Assembly: GCA_029204225.1 (NCBI GenBank)
Contig: CM055095.1
Span: 41,535,719-41,599,718 of the forward strand
Length of the DNA: 64,000 nt
Direction of reading: 5' to 3'
Source of the DNA: Diphasiastrum complanatum
Taxonomy: Eukaryota > Streptophyta > Lycopodiopsida > Lycopodiales > Lycopodiaceae
Positions 44,029 through 56,514 of the stretch are shown here, piece after piece (position 1 is the stretch's first letter; each line of letters starts with the position of its first letter). A model generated the notes under the pieces. That model had not been told where the DNA came from. It was given only the letters and a program-made list of their open reading frames with translations, and did not search any database. The position numbers and the translations under genes were made by a program.

Positions 44029-45222
44029 TCATATGGCATAATGTACCTTCACACCATTCAATCGAAATTGATAGTACTGAGGTAGATCGAATTGCAACAT
44101 ATCTAGCTCTAATCGAATGTGATTGAGACACCAATCTTCCTCGACCTCAACCATTGCAAGAATGTTGTCATTTCTTTTCACTGTTATCTGAAGTTGCTTT
44201 TGAGGGTTTATACCAAAATCTTGATTGGCTCTCAAACATTTTTGTATTTAATCCATCTTCTATAATACAACGGCAAAATGAGCATTTGTTTTTCGATGTG
44301 ATATCTAAATGTCATTGATGAGTAACATACTCTACACTCGACTTGCTGATTTTGTTTTGTATCCCAACCATCATCCAACAACTCGGTGATTATTTCAGCA
44401 CTCAAGTCCTTACAAATAAACATTGTTTTCGTTCTCTGAACATTGCATTTGGAAAAAAAATCAACAAAAATAGTAAAAGGTAGATACCAACTTAATCTAT
44501 TATTCTTTGATCCAATGCTCAATTTTAATATACTCTGAATATCAATATATAGCCTAGATAAAAAACTTTCTGAAATTGCTGCATCAGGAAAAATCCATTC
44601 CTCACTCAAAAAATCTGATAGAGGATATGGCTCTAATCTACCAACTAAACCATTTTTATCAGGAAAATAGGTGTGTTCATAAAAGAAAACTCTTGACTCT
44701 AAAAGTGATTATGGAGAACGACCTTTATATTTTAAAATACCGATACCCGAATGTATGACATCGATTATTCCTACAATCGATTGAACTGTTTGCCATTCAA
44801 CGAAATGTGATGGATACAAATCTACAAAACCAACAAAAACATCACAAGAAAAATATAATTTAAAGAAAATGCTAACTCTAAAGAAATTAAATCTGAAAAC
44901 TTACAATTGCATTTTCTTCTATCATTTGGATTCAAATCATGAATGTTGAGCTCATTGTGAAGATAAGCATGCTGAACTAAAACTTCCGTGATAGATTGAC
45001 CGGCAGGTGATACTTTGAAATCCATTATCTGCCTTTCCAAGAGCTTCTATATATGTTATCCGATCTTTTTCTTTTTCGAAATGAGCCTTTTGCAGAGGGA
45101 TGCATCAAGATCCATTGATATTTTCGATATATTCTTGGTATCCATTGATCTTTTGCATTTTTTTCATTGCAAATATTGATTGCATCAATGGTTCCTCTTG
45201 GTCTTCGATTATGTGTAGCCAT
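44029..45222 (-). pseudogene. Element gene 4, copy A (unknown, possible ubiquitin-like fold)
   Basis: Minus-strand spliced gene. Start MATHNRRPRGTIDAINICNE at 45222, then a frameshift to SPAGQSITEVLVQHAYLHNE and LNPNDRRKCNC. A GT-AG intron (about 44904-44820) leads to DLYPSHFVEWQTVQSIVGII, VGRLEPYPLSDFLSEEWIFP, LSWYLPFTIFVDFFSKCNV and LDDGWDTKQNQQVECRVC. The last exon has KQLQITVKRNDNILAMVEVE, EDWCLNHIRLELDMLQFDLP and QYYQFRLNGVK before a GTACAT donor. The final part resembles a beta-grasp (ubiquitin or doublecortin-like) pattern; this is only a visual judgement. No family recognised. It lies convergent to the histone-protease gene. Confidence 0.5.
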
Positions 45223-47988
45223 TAGTTGAAAATACGTGTACGCAAGCTGAGAACGGAGACAATGTAGAGATTGAGAGATAAACCTAAAAATGAGAATCCA
45301 AAATAAGAGATAGAATGTAGAAAATGAGAAGTATACTTATGAATGACAAGAAGTTCCTAAACTATTAGGATAAGTTAACTACAATTGACGTCAAATCAAC
45401 CTCGAGTGTACAATGACGGGTAGCATAAGAGTATTCGGGCGGTAACTGTGGTCCAATCACAATTGTTTGTTTTGCCCGGTGAGATATTTGAAAATCACAA
45501 AAATTTGGCCGGGAATTTCCGTCCGTCAACCACTGTTACAGTTCGTCACATATGGACACCATTCATTGGGACACATAAGCGTTGAAAGTGTGCAAAGTCA
45601 AAAACAGCATCTTGACAAAGAGCCCATTTTGAGTTCTAATATCTCCTAATGATTTTGAATAATTAGTTTACTATTTTAAGTTTTATTAAGCTTTTGATCA
45701 GCTTCATTCATTTTTGCCGTTCTGTGATATTATTTTATATAGTTTAATCTTTTTGTATGGTCATGGGTTTTCCCATTATTAAAATCATGGATAATAATTA
45801 TTATTAAAAGGCCAATGTACTACAAAGCAATTGGAAGTAAACATTACAACTTGCAAAGGGCCTATTAATAGGCACATGTGATTATTAGTTGAATCACAAT
45901 TTAATGCATTGGAAATGACTAATGCAATGCTTTGCAAAGATGAAAAAAGTCAAAATGGCAACTTGAAAAGGGAGATTGGTCTCAACCCCATAAAAGGAAA
46001 TGGACGTGTTGCATTTAGATGCTGTTTTTTTGTTCTCTCAATATATCGAAGTCTCTTGTCACTCTTTGTAAAAAGCTAACTTGCTGAAGTTCTCTCTTCT
46101 TCTCAAGAGTATGTTGAGGCTCTCTTTTGTTCTCAAGAGGGGCTGTGGATTCATTTGATCTCAAGAGTGTGATGAGTCTGTTTTGTTTTCAAGGCTGCCA
46201 TGCTGAGCTTTTAAAAAATGCTCCTCATATGGTCTCTTGTTAAGTGATAGCAGTTCTTAGTGCTTCTTCCTGATTCACAGATGGTACTCTTTTACAACTG
46301 AACCATTTTTCTGATCAGCTGTTCTTAGTTTGGTGTGAGTAATTGCATCTTTTTTTTGAAAGAATGTGAGAGATACTTTGAACAGAGAGCAGCAGCAAAG
46401 AAACCCCCTGTCCCGATGGAGTAACTCGTGGGAGGCCTTGGTGAATGTGAAGTGGAGCCTCCATGTGCTCCTTGAGAATGATGATGGTTCAAACAATTGG
46501 TGCCCCCCACATGCGCGGATCGGCAACTTAGCTCTCTCTCCCCATTGAGCTCAACCTGAGCGCAAAGGGACATTTTTGGACAAAATATTTTTGTTCTCGT
46601 CACTGGTTTTCTGTTTAGAAGGATCAAAGTATGAATGTAGCCCTCACTTAGGGAAATCACTCGTAGTTAAACAATGGATAGATGTTTTGTGAATGTGACT
46701 GGCATTTTTATCCCATGTGCTTAATTAATGTGTGCTAATCGCTAATAGTAGATGCATTGGTAGTAAGGCTACACAAGTAGTATGTAATCACGTTAAATCT
46801 TGTGTGAATTTGGTAACTAGAGTAAATGTCGTCTAGTTCGTTGACTTATACAAGTTTTGTATCTCTCCTCTTGGAATATAGAGAGAGGGCTAATGAGAAC
46901 CCGATGAGGCGGAATATCCTCCCGGGCCTAGGAAATTGAACACAATATTTCTGTTCTGATGACACACCTAGAGCACAATCCGTAGTGTGTTGTTGGAATA
47001 TACAGACATTGTGGATTCACGGGCCCTTGGAACCTAGGTCCACTCACTAGCATGAGCACGCTAGTTTAAGAGGAAATTGGGAAAAAATCGAAAAATCTTA
47101 ATCTTGAAAACCACAAGACCGATCAAAGATATGGTAATTGGAAGACTCCATTATCACTAGTCCCAACACGACACCATTATGACCTTCATCACCCACCCAT
47201 GTGGACACTTTACGTAATGTCATTAACTTTGATATTAAACGTCTGCCTCGATCCGATTCCATCCAGGGGATAAAAAAATCACATTTTGATGGAATTGACA
47301 TTGGGTCGAAAAATAGGCTTGGGTCGGAATAATTTGATCCTGAATTTTTCGATCCTCCGCTAAAATTTTGAGCCTCCATATTTTTGTGTAGGTTTTTTAG
47401 AATAAGTATGAACAGATTTCAGGATGCTCATTACCTAATGGAATTGGGCTTGAGCATGTATTCCAACATGGTAGATGTAGTATATGCAAGCCAGGGTGAG
47501 GACGAACTATTGGGCATGAACGAGCTATCGGGCCTCAGCTACTCGGGTGTGACTCGTTTTTAAACTATCACGATCCACCGCCGCCATGCAACGTTAACAT
47601 AAATGTACTTAAATGGATGCTTAACTTAAACTCAGCTAATCAATCTTGTAATTTAATCCAGCATAATATATGTATTGGATCATAGTCATTTACATAGACA
47701 TACACAGAGAAAATCCTAAACGCAACACTCAGTGAGGTGTGTATTAAGGAAGCAAGATAGATCTAGTGATAGATAGTTCGTTTCGTGAGAAGAGAACACC
47801 TCTATCATGCCGACGCGCTGATCTAGGAAATAATCAACGCTCAAGAAAGAAACCCTGTTGTAGACTTGATTCTGATAATATAGACGAGTATATCTTTTTC
47901 TGCTCAATGCGCAATCTGTGAATGTTGTGATGCTTGTTCAGTTTTACTAGTAGCTATATTTCCACTGTCATTAGATATTATCTGTTGT
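45223..47988. other. Non-coding region right of element copy A
   Basis: No gene recognised. Around 46075-46200 a CTCTCTTTTGTTCTCAAGAG phrase recurs three or four times (46094, 46118, 46155), possibly a transcribed LTR leader: CCCATAAAAGG at 45988-45998 is a TATA-like box. At 46890-47000 there are generic plant-TE-like sequences without coding capacity. Confidence 0.5.
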
Positions 47989-48770
47989 TCATAAATTCAT
48001 TGTCAGATTAGCAGTAGCTATCTGCTGCTCGGAGGATGATTGATCTTGGCTTGAGGCAGTAGCCTTATCCGACAGATCGGCTCCATTTGAGCTTAGTCGA
48101 AATCCTCGTAGGCAAAGGAATCCCAACAGATCTCTCTTCTTCTTGTAGCACTCACTTGCAAAGTGTCCTTTGATGCCACAATAGAAGCACTTGAGCTTTG
48201 ATTTGTCTTTCTTTTTGCTACTTGAAGAAGCATCCACTTGATTTTGCCCTTTAGACCACTTACTTTTGGTTTTACCCTTTGTGAACATAGCATCCTCTTG
48301 AAGTGTTGATGTAGATCCACCTCTTGCTTGAAGCCTATATTCCTCATTGATCAAGGTCTCTTGAAGATCCAACAAACATGGCAAAGTCTTTTGAATAGCA
48401 ATACTTTGAACAATGTTAGCATGAGCATCCAACAAGCCATTAAGAATCACTTGAACAAGCTCTCCTTCCTTAATGCTTTCATCAATGCAAGCCAACTCAT
48501 CATTCACTGCTTTCATCCTCAAAACAAAAGTACTTGGACTTTTCTTCATTCTTTTGCAAACAAAAAAGATTTTCCTTCTTAGAGTCAACACTCTAGAAGT
48601 AGACTTGGATTCATAAAGCTTCTTCAATGAATCCTAAGCTTCCAAAGACGATGTGCACTTACCAACTTCTTTGAGAAGCTCATTGGTAACATTCATCTTT
48701 ATCATGTGTAGAGCCTTCTTGGCTCCCTTATCATACCTCACTTGATCTTGTTGTGTTGTTGGTCTCATTC
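47989..48770 (-). pseudogene. Copia-3 gag
   Basis: 212-codon minus-strand frame (48627-47989) with MKKLYESKSTSRVLTLRRKI, TFVLRMKAVNDELACIDESI, LINEEYRLQARGG and a CCHC zinc knuckle CFYCGIKGHFASEC. It is a UBN2-type Copia Gag, different from Copia-1/2. Upstream pieces extend to about 48780. Protease and pol are absent to the left (deleted). Confidence 0.92.
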
Positions 48771-48780
48771 ATCTCAAGAA

Positions 48781-49458
48781 GTGACTCCATCCTCACTTTC
48801 CACAATGAATAGTTACTTGAGGTAAGCCTATTATTGGATTCCAACATGACTCCAATTGAGGTTTCCATGTAGCAAAGACCTGATCTTCTCTTTCAACATG
48901 TTCCAATGCACAAAGCACTTCTTTGAACAACAACATATGCTTTCAAAAGAAATCACCAAGATTTGAAATTATCTCACAAATTCTCTTCTAGCACTTATAC
49001 CAAGCAAATCAACACATAACATCATGGAATCTTGATCAACCTATGATCTATCCCCAATCTAATGACTTTTGCAACTTCCTAAGATTGAAACACACTCAAA
49101 TGAAGTCCAGTAACCTCACTATCTAGAGATCCAATCAAATTTAGGGTTTTGACAAAATCACAAAACATTGACTATTCCAAATCTATATGCAAATGCTGAA
49201 ATTTTGATTATGCAATCTAATAGCCACCACTTAGGCTGATCCAATGATCCAAAAATCGGCCAGATCTAGTATGTGAAATCAAAATTCAGAATTGATCAAG
49301 TTTGTGAACCTATTTAGGGTTTTAATTTACAAAAGTTCCAATCTACAAAAGCAAAGAACTCGATTTTGGTGTAGAATCCTCTCTAGCATGCTCTAGTCTT
49401 GATATCTTCACTAAATCATTAATAGATCTAATTTTGTCCTTAATAATTTGAAACACAA
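48781..49458 (-). other. Copia-3 gag start and leader, degenerate
   Basis: Between the gag frame and the primer-binding site. Minus-strand Gag N-terminus pieces (for example LTSSNYSLWKVRMES at about 48830-48780) are visible; the rest is an AT-rich leader. Confidence 0.6.
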
Positions 49459-49470
49459 GCTCTGATACCA
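49459..49470 (-). other. Primer-binding site of Copia-3 (tRNA-iMet)
   Basis: TGGTATCAGAGC on the minus strand directly after an LTR end (...TCCTTCACA), the classic initiator-tRNA-Met complementary site of plant Copia elements. Confidence 0.92.
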
Positions 49471-50130
49471 TGTGAAGGATTTCAGATCATTATGATCCAA
49501 TCCACTTGAAAGATCTTGGATTACAAAGAGAAATACTCTACCAATCTCACCAATGTAGAAAAATCAGCATCTACACACAAAATGAGATGCAAACCTTAAT
49601 AGAACTTGATCAAACATGAATAAAATGATGAAGTCTATTGCTGTCCGTACAAAACCAACAAGCTATTGTATTTCACATGTGTGGATCCAAAAATAACAAA
49701 TATAGATCATTCTACACATAGAATTGCATGCAATCACAAGGATAGTGCATCAATGGATAGTAGAACCCAAGAGAACAATGTATAAGCATGAAATGAGATA
49801 GAGAAGAGAGAAGCTGTGTCTCTCCATGAGTTTTCTCTTTTTATAATAGGTCCAAAACCTATTTGGCTACTTGGCTTGCCCTCCAAAATGCAAACCCTAC
49901 TATTTTTGGGTCTAGATTCAAAGTACCCAACACATTCAAATTTGAATCTACTCAAACATGCATTCTAACTTTTCCACACTTTTAAAAAGTGTTTATTTAA
50001 ATGAAATTTAGACTAATGAACTTTGAAAAGTCAATTTCTAAGTCTAAAAACAAAGTTGGCCTCAATATGCCAAATATGGAAATATAGCAAATGTGATCAA
50101 ACTAGTTGAATCTTTCACAAGAATCTTTAG
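49471..50130 (-). repeat. Copia-3 5' LTR
   Basis: Ends on the minus strand in CTTCACA before the primer-binding site. The part 49471-49850 is similar to 50849-51185. TATA-like TTATAAAAAGAG on the minus strand near 49832-49843. The outer boundary is uncertain. Confidence 0.65.
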
Positions 50131-50848
50131 GAAGTTTTGATACCATTGAAGCAACATCTTGGCCATACAACACATCTATCAGATTCGACATCAAAACAAA
50201 GTCCCAAGTTGATTAAAGATGGCTCGAGCTCCCAGGAAGCCCTCTCGACCATATATAACCAGATACAAAAGTAATCTCATTCCAAGAGTACCGAAGAAGT
50301 TAATCATGCAATGATGCACATAGGCACAGAAGCCAACATCCCAAAGTATGTTGCAGAATAATAATTGGCCTTGTCACTGATAGTAGAGCAAGTTTGTAGG
50401 TTGGATCTATGGTGGACCTCCCGTGACTCCCTTTTAGAATCCCTTTGAGTCTTACTAGCATCCCACAGGTCCCGGATCCTATTAGGACTGAACGGTTTCT
50501 GATTCAAAATCTCCCAAGGTTCAGTTAGATCCTACCCAATCACACAGTATCTAGCATTGTTTTATAGACCACGAATATGAGAAGTCAAGTTGAGCACTGA
50601 ATCAAGTAGCCATATCATCTCCCAACGGTCATACCTTTGAGAGCCTACAAAACTCTCATTGACCTGAGAAGACGAGGTGATTAGGACGGCCCTTGGGATT
50701 GGAAGCGGTGTTACCCTAGTCACTCGTGTAAGGGCAATGTGGGCCCTTCTCCCGCTGGGGATCTTCTGACGGGACCAATCCCTTGACAAAAAATCCGCCC
50801 AACAGTTATATTCTAGTGTGTGGAATGTTGAGTGAGAAATGTGAAGAT
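50131..50848. other. Unassigned region between two related LTR sequences
   Basis: Short minus-strand frames (RDLWDASKTQRDSKRESREV at about 50480-50420) but no recognised domain. No gene is assigned. Confidence 0.4.
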
Positions 50849-51185
50849 CATTACGATTCAATCAAACTCCAAGATCTTTGATTACTTAAGATAACACATC
50901 TAGCACCATTGACAATGTAGAAATCTAGTTCTAACAACACATAGAAGCCATAAACTCTAATAGATCTTAACAAAATCAGATATAAATGATAAAGTAATAT
51001 TGTTGTCCATACAAAATCAATAAGCTACTGTATTTCACACATGTGAATCCAACAAAAATCAAACAATTGCATTCTACACACAAAAATTCAAGATATCAAC
51101 ACTATAGTACACCAATGAGTATAGAACCTCAAAGAGATCTCATGTACAAGCATGAATGAGAGTAGAGAAAGAGAATGTGCCACGT
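50849..51185 (-). repeat. Copia-3-related LTR fragment
   Basis: Begins TGTGAAGATCATTACGATTC and runs parallel to 49471-49830 (shared phrases GTATTTCACA, CAATGTAGAAA, GTACAAGCATGAA). It breaks off abruptly at 51186, where plus-strand Copia pol begins, indicating a rearrangement. Confidence 0.75.
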
Positions 51186-51922
51186 CTCATGGAGCTTACT
51201 GTAAAAGTTTCTAAGGAAAGCGATGAAGCATCCTTTGAGGACATCACTACCTATAGAAAGCTTATTGGCTCTTTGATCTATTTGACCATCACTAGACCAG
51301 ATCTTAGCTTTTGTGTAGGCAAATTGAGCCAATATATGCAAAATCCACTAATATGTCATGGGAAAAGTGCCAAAAGAGTATTAAGATACAACTCAACTAT
51401 AAGGAACTTTGGCATTGTTTATCAAGGGACTAATATTTGTTTGAGAGCACACTCGGACTCAAATTTTGCAAGTGATAGAAAATCCACAAGTGCCTTTGCT
51501 ACATTCTTATGTGGAGGAGTTATATCTTGGCTTTCCAAAAAGCAAGATACTATCTCTCTTCATCAATTGAATCTGAGTACAAAGCTATGACAACAACAAC
51601 AAAGGAGATCCTATGACTAAGAAGAGTTTTAGAGGAACTTCATGTGATCAAGGATGAAGACATTCCATGCATTTGTTGTGACAATCAAGCAGCCCAACAA
51701 CTTGCAAACAATCCAATCTTCCATGCTCGAACCAAGCACATCAAAATTGCACATCATTTTGTGAGGGAGAAAGTGCAAGCAAAGTTGATCAAGCTCATTC
51801 ATGTTTCATCTTCAGATTGTATTGTTGATATACTCACCAAGCCATTGCCAGAGGATTCATTTGTAAAGTTAAGGTTAGCACTTGGAGTTGTAGATAGATG
51901 TATGCTAGATTTACCAAGCTAG
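51186..51922 (+). pseudogene. Copia-4 pol C-terminus (RNase H)
   Basis: Plus-strand frames: YRKLIGSLIYLTITRPDLSF, CVGKLSQYMQNP, HSDSNFASDRKSTSAFATFL, then after a small frameshift CCDNQAAQQLANNPIFHART, KHIKIAHHFVREKVQ and DILTKPLPEDSFVKLRLALG. Only the last third of pol remains; it ends with a normal stop (51920-51922) close to the polypurine tract. Confidence 0.92.
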
Positions 51923-51923
51923 A

Positions 51924-51936
51924 TTTTGAGGAGGAA
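51924..51936 (+). other. Polypurine tract of Copia-4
   Basis: TTTTGAGGAGGAA, followed by TGTGAAAATAATC, the start of the 3' LTR. Confidence 0.8.
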
Positions 51937-52600
51937 TGTGAAAATAATCAAAATCTTGCTTGATCTAGGCAAAATCCATGTATATATTATCATTGCACAT
52001 GTGTGCGGAGCATGTTCCCACATGCCCACATGTGAAATCAATGTTCATGTCAATTAGATTAGTCATATAGTTTGTACCTATCATTCTATTTGAAATCTAG
52101 TGGCTAAAATGACCTCCCATGTGTAGAGGACTACTCACACGTGTGGACACATCCCTAGCATGTGATTTTGCACTTGTAGAAGATAGTTATTTAAGATCCT
52201 ATAAGTTAGGAAAATTACCCAAAATCAAGGAGGTGGCTTAAATCTAGGAAATCATGGACCACATGTGCAAAGTTGGATATGATTAGTGGATCTATTGATG
52301 ACTAGGCACTCTCACACGTGCTAGATCAGTTGAGTCAGCAGTATCTTGAGCTCCCACTCATGTATTTATAGAGCCACATTTGGCCATAATCATCAATGAA
52401 GTGAGATCTTGGTTTTGGAAGCATATCTTGAGTGATTTCAATGCTAGTCTTGATGTTTTGTGATTTCTTAGCATTCTAACTTGTTAGTACATCATTCTCT
52501 ATATGCAGGCCATATAAGTATAGGTCTTCACACATGTGAAACCAGTAGGCCTTAGTTTTGATCATTGTTGATTGTTCTTGTTAGATTTGTTGATGGAAAA
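51937..52600 (+). repeat. 3' LTR of Copia-4
   Basis: Starts TGTGAAAATAATCAAAATC. A TATA-like TATTTATAGAG at 52363-52373 lies where the LTR promoter is expected. The right end is not fixed because the next recognisable unit is another Copia fragment at about 52720. Confidence 0.6.
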
Positions 52601-52719
52601 TTGATCTAAAGTGCACTAACCTTGTGTAGATTGGTAGATCAATTGAATCTAACACCCAATCTCTCTTGTGGATCTGTTTGTGATCCATTCTTGGTCCTCA
52701 TTTTTTGTGGTTTTACAGT

Positions 52720-53650
52720 GTTGCTTAATCATGGAGATATTGATCCTTGGTGGATTGATAGTGGAGTTACATCACATATGACATATCATGAGGAGTATTA
52801 TTTATCATTGATGGCATTTGACAGTGACAACACACAAATGCATTCTTGAATGGTGATCTTGAGGAGGAGGTGTTTATGGAGCAAGCCGAGGGCTACATTT
52901 CACATGGCAAGCCTAATCATGAGTGTTTTCTACAAAAGAGTTTTTATGGACTTAAGCAAGCACCAAGGAGTTGGTATTCTAAGCTTAACATCTTTCTACT
53001 TTCTCAAAATTTCAAGACGAATGAGTATGAACATTCACTTTATTATAGATTTTTTGGAAATGATTTTACCATTCTTCTAATCTGTGTGGATGATATCATT
53101 TTGAGTGGAGGCAACAATCAAGATATTGATGATATCAAGATTGCACTAACAAAATAGTTTGATGTGCATGATCTTAGTCTTTTGCATTATATCTTGGGAA
53201 TATAGGTATTTAGAACTTCTCAATCTACTTTCATTTGTCAAGAGAAGTATGCCAATTCTATTCTAAAAAGATTTCATATGGTAGATGCTAAATCTTGTGA
53301 TACACCAATGGAGTCAAATGTAAAGCTTACTATAAGAGATAATGAAAGATCCTTCGAGGACGTTACTCTCTGTAGGAAGCTAGTTGGTTCACTCATATAT
53401 CTAAACCATCACAAGACCTGATCTTAGCTATTGGGTTGGTAGATTAAGTCAATTTATGCCATGATCCTAGTGTGGAGCATTGGAAGCTAGGCAAGAGAGT
53501 ATTGAGGTACATCTCGGGTTCTAGAGATTTTGGCTTTTTTTTATGGAGGATCATCACCTAACTTGTATGGATTTTCAGATTCGGACTTTGCTGGAGATCA
53601 AATGGATAGGAAATCCATAAGTGCACATGCTATTTTCATAGGCGATGAAG
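52720..53650 (+). pseudogene. Copia-5: protease stub joined to reverse transcriptase
   Basis: Starts with a protease active site DPWWIDSGVTSHMTY (about 52738-52790). Within 60 bp it jumps to RT: AFLNGDLEEEVFMEQAEGYI, SFYGLKQAPRSWYSKLNIFL, TILLICVDDIILSGGNN (catalytic VDD). It continues with stops through QEKYANSILKRFHM and FSDSDFAGDQMDRKSISAHA up to about 53650, where it stops in RNase H. Gag, integrase and the end of RNase H are deleted. Confidence 0.9.
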
Positions 53651-55530
53651 CTACATTTTGCTCCCACTTACTAATCAAATCTGCCTTAAGTACTCGCTTT
53701 GGCTCATTGTCGTCAACCAATCTCCAATTGTCATGCTCAATCAAGGCTATCGTTCTCACCTTGATCTACCATGTAGAAAATTATGTCCATATATCGAATT
53801 TCTCAATGGTTCAATTTTTCATCATCAAAGACATTCTTTATAGCAATTGGATCCATCAGATTTCTTGAATCTTCACATAGGAGCAGGACTACACCTTCAC
53901 AAAGAATGCTTCTATTAATTTGTCAACACACGATACTTGCAATATGGGCAATGGGCATTGTTGCATTTGCCAATACTCAAATCCTTCCATCTATTGCTAG
54001 TAGGTAGTCTCAAGTAGAACATCAACTATGGACACTACCTTAAAAAACAAATGAAGGCATGGAGGCTAGGGTGATGACATCTCATATAAATGTAGATGTG
54101 TGTGTCATTGAGTAGCGAGAGGCAAGAAGCAACTAGGAAGGAGCCAGGGAGGAGGCGTCACCAACTATCATTATGCATGAAGATAGCCTAGAGGCACAGC
54201 TCATGGAGAAACATGCACTCTAATATCGTGTAGAAAATCTAGTCCATTGGTCACGTGCACGCTGCATGCAAGTCACTCATTGGGATCCCACACCCAACCA
54301 CCTAGCCACCGATCAGGGCCTCTCAAACCCAAAAGGGATAGAACTAGGAGATAAGTCATAGTGCAAGTACTTCTTATTTAGAGTCGTCAAACTTAGGAAC
54401 CTACATTGCTTATGCTTATGGAATATCACAGGACATTGCCCTCATGGATGCTCATGCAATGTGCACTTTTGTGCAATGGTTGCACACACAAACACATGAA
54501 GCATAGTGGTGATAACATGTGCAAAGAAGGCAGTTGGCTGCAAATATATACTGAAATGAAAACTTGTGTTTGTTGATACAAGAAAGTGCTTGTTCATCCA
54601 TTTGAATGCTTCTTTTTATAAAGTGTGAGAAGATGAAAGAAATTTCTCTGGTAATTGAGTGATCATGCACAAGAAAAAAAAAATGGCAAATTTCAACCCT
54701 AGTGTACCTTCAAATGTGATTCAATTTGATTCCACTTGCTTGCTATGACGAGAAGATTCATCTTCAAATCCATGCGTTGTGTGAAACTCGAGTGGGAGAC
54801 AATATATATACTTCAATGGGAGGCATGACATGATGTGATCAATTTAGGATCCTCTGTGATGTCTTGTGTGCACTATGATTGTGTGATGTGGGCTCCAGTG
54901 GGTGTGTGTAAAGAGCTCTCGGAAGATATCTGTGTGAAGTGCATGCATATACATCATTGTGTTTAGTCATGTCTCTCTTTATCTTGTGGATGAATGAATG
55001 TTTAGGGTTTATGATTATTTGATGCACTACAATAACTTGTAATTTACAACAACTTCAATGACAAGCTGATACAATACAATAGACTCTATTAGCAAGCCAA
55101 AACACTCATATATACGAAGACTTCACTATCAAACATCAAGAAAACTTGTATTGCATGCCTTTTATGAAGATTGCTCAGGTTTCATCAATCCATGTCAGTT
55201 CCTACTCAATCACATACAAAAAGCTAGTGAAATCTGTGGCACAGCATCACCTTGCTTCACTTATGCCAGGTCCTCAATCACATGCAAAATGCCAGCAAAA
55301 AGAGGACAGAAATGACTGCAAGAAAGAGAGAGAGATTTTCTTCAAAGCAGGATTATGGAAAATAGAAAAGAAAGCTCAAAATCATTTTCTAGGGCATAAA
55401 AACTTTCAAAAAACAATCTGAAGACACCACATCAAAATTTATAGCATCAACTGCGATACCCTTGCGTCTATGAGGCAGGGCTACAAAGGTCAATAATAGT
55501 CTAGGGTGAAGGATGGGTATTTTGAATGCT
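53651..55530. other. No recognisable gene
   Basis: Open frames up to 112 codons exist but carry no motif I know. The sequence changes character at about 53655 where the Copia-5 RNase H is cut, suggesting an insertion or recombination junction. Confidence 0.5.
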
Positions 55531-56476
55531 TTACTCATGTATCGTTGATCTGATCCTTTGAAGAACTTTTGATCCACTGTAGACAAATGCAGCTGCAACT
55601 GGTGAGAAGGCAGATGCCTCGTCCACTGGATGCACCAGCTCTTGTGCAAGGCTATGCCTAGGCAGCATCATCTCCACACGCGCTTCCTTATTGAATGAAA
55701 GATCATCATAATGGCACATTTTTTCTAAATCGGCCCTCATATGTTCTTCAGCGGAAATGGTTTGCTGACCGAATTCTACCCTCACTTTTATTATATCTGA
55801 TTCCATCTGATCCAAGTTATGCTCGGCATACCAGCACTTCCTTAGCATCATTAATAAGCGTTTGATGCAGGAGTTGACGTTGCTTGATCTTTCCGACGAG
55901 TGTTGCGAAGCGGTTCGTTGGATGTGAACAATATCTGCTGCCCTTTGTTCTATATCGTCAGGTATTTCATCCTCTGTAATGATTTCATAGTTGGCTAGAT
56001 TAATCTTGTCAGTCGATGGGTCTGCAGATCTGCGAGTCCGTGGCGCTTTAGCAGGCTTACTAGATGCAGGCTGATGCGCCGCATTGGAATTCAAATGCCT
56101 GTTATAAACTAGTGAATGAGAACGAAAGAATTTTCGTCGAGATAGTGTGCTGAACTGGCGACTTCTCGGAATGTAAGGAGCATTTCCACCAAGCTGTATG
56201 ATAGTTTTTCCTATCTCCCTCTTACGTATGTCAACGCCTGTTTGAGTTTCTGTGTCATCACACGCAGGAGTTTCATCAGATCTAATATTCTCTGCAGACA
56301 ACATTTGAACACATTCCGAGAATCTTGAGGTTTTGAAGCTGGTCACTTTCGTTTGAAGTTCACCAATACTTCCAATCCGCTGAGATGCAGCTTCTCAAAA
56401 CCCGGGTGCGGTCGATAGCCGGACATTCTTGCCAAACAAGACAACAACTACTATCCTTTATTACCTGCCTTGACAT
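55531..56476 (-). CDS. Two-exon gene of unknown function (286 aa)
   Basis: The minus strand has an uninterrupted frame to a TAA at 55533-55531. There is no ATG at its head, but a short upstream exon solves this: ATG at 56476-56474, MSRQ, a GT donor at 56464-56463, an 85-bp intron and an acceptor ending CATCTCAG at 56380 give MSRQRIGSIGELQTKVTSF in frame. The protein has about 286 residues, is Ser/Arg-rich in its first half (PYIPRSRQFSTLSRRKFFRS), acidic in the middle (IITEDEIPDDIEQRAADI) and ends KVLQRIRSTIHE. No signal peptide or membrane segment is seen and the family is not recognised. The absence of stops in a region of decayed DNA argues for a real, conserved gene. The splice model is inferred. 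Confidence 0.5.
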
Positions 56477-56514
56477 TTCGTCATGCCTCTGAGGATAAAC
56501 TACCAACTGTCGAT

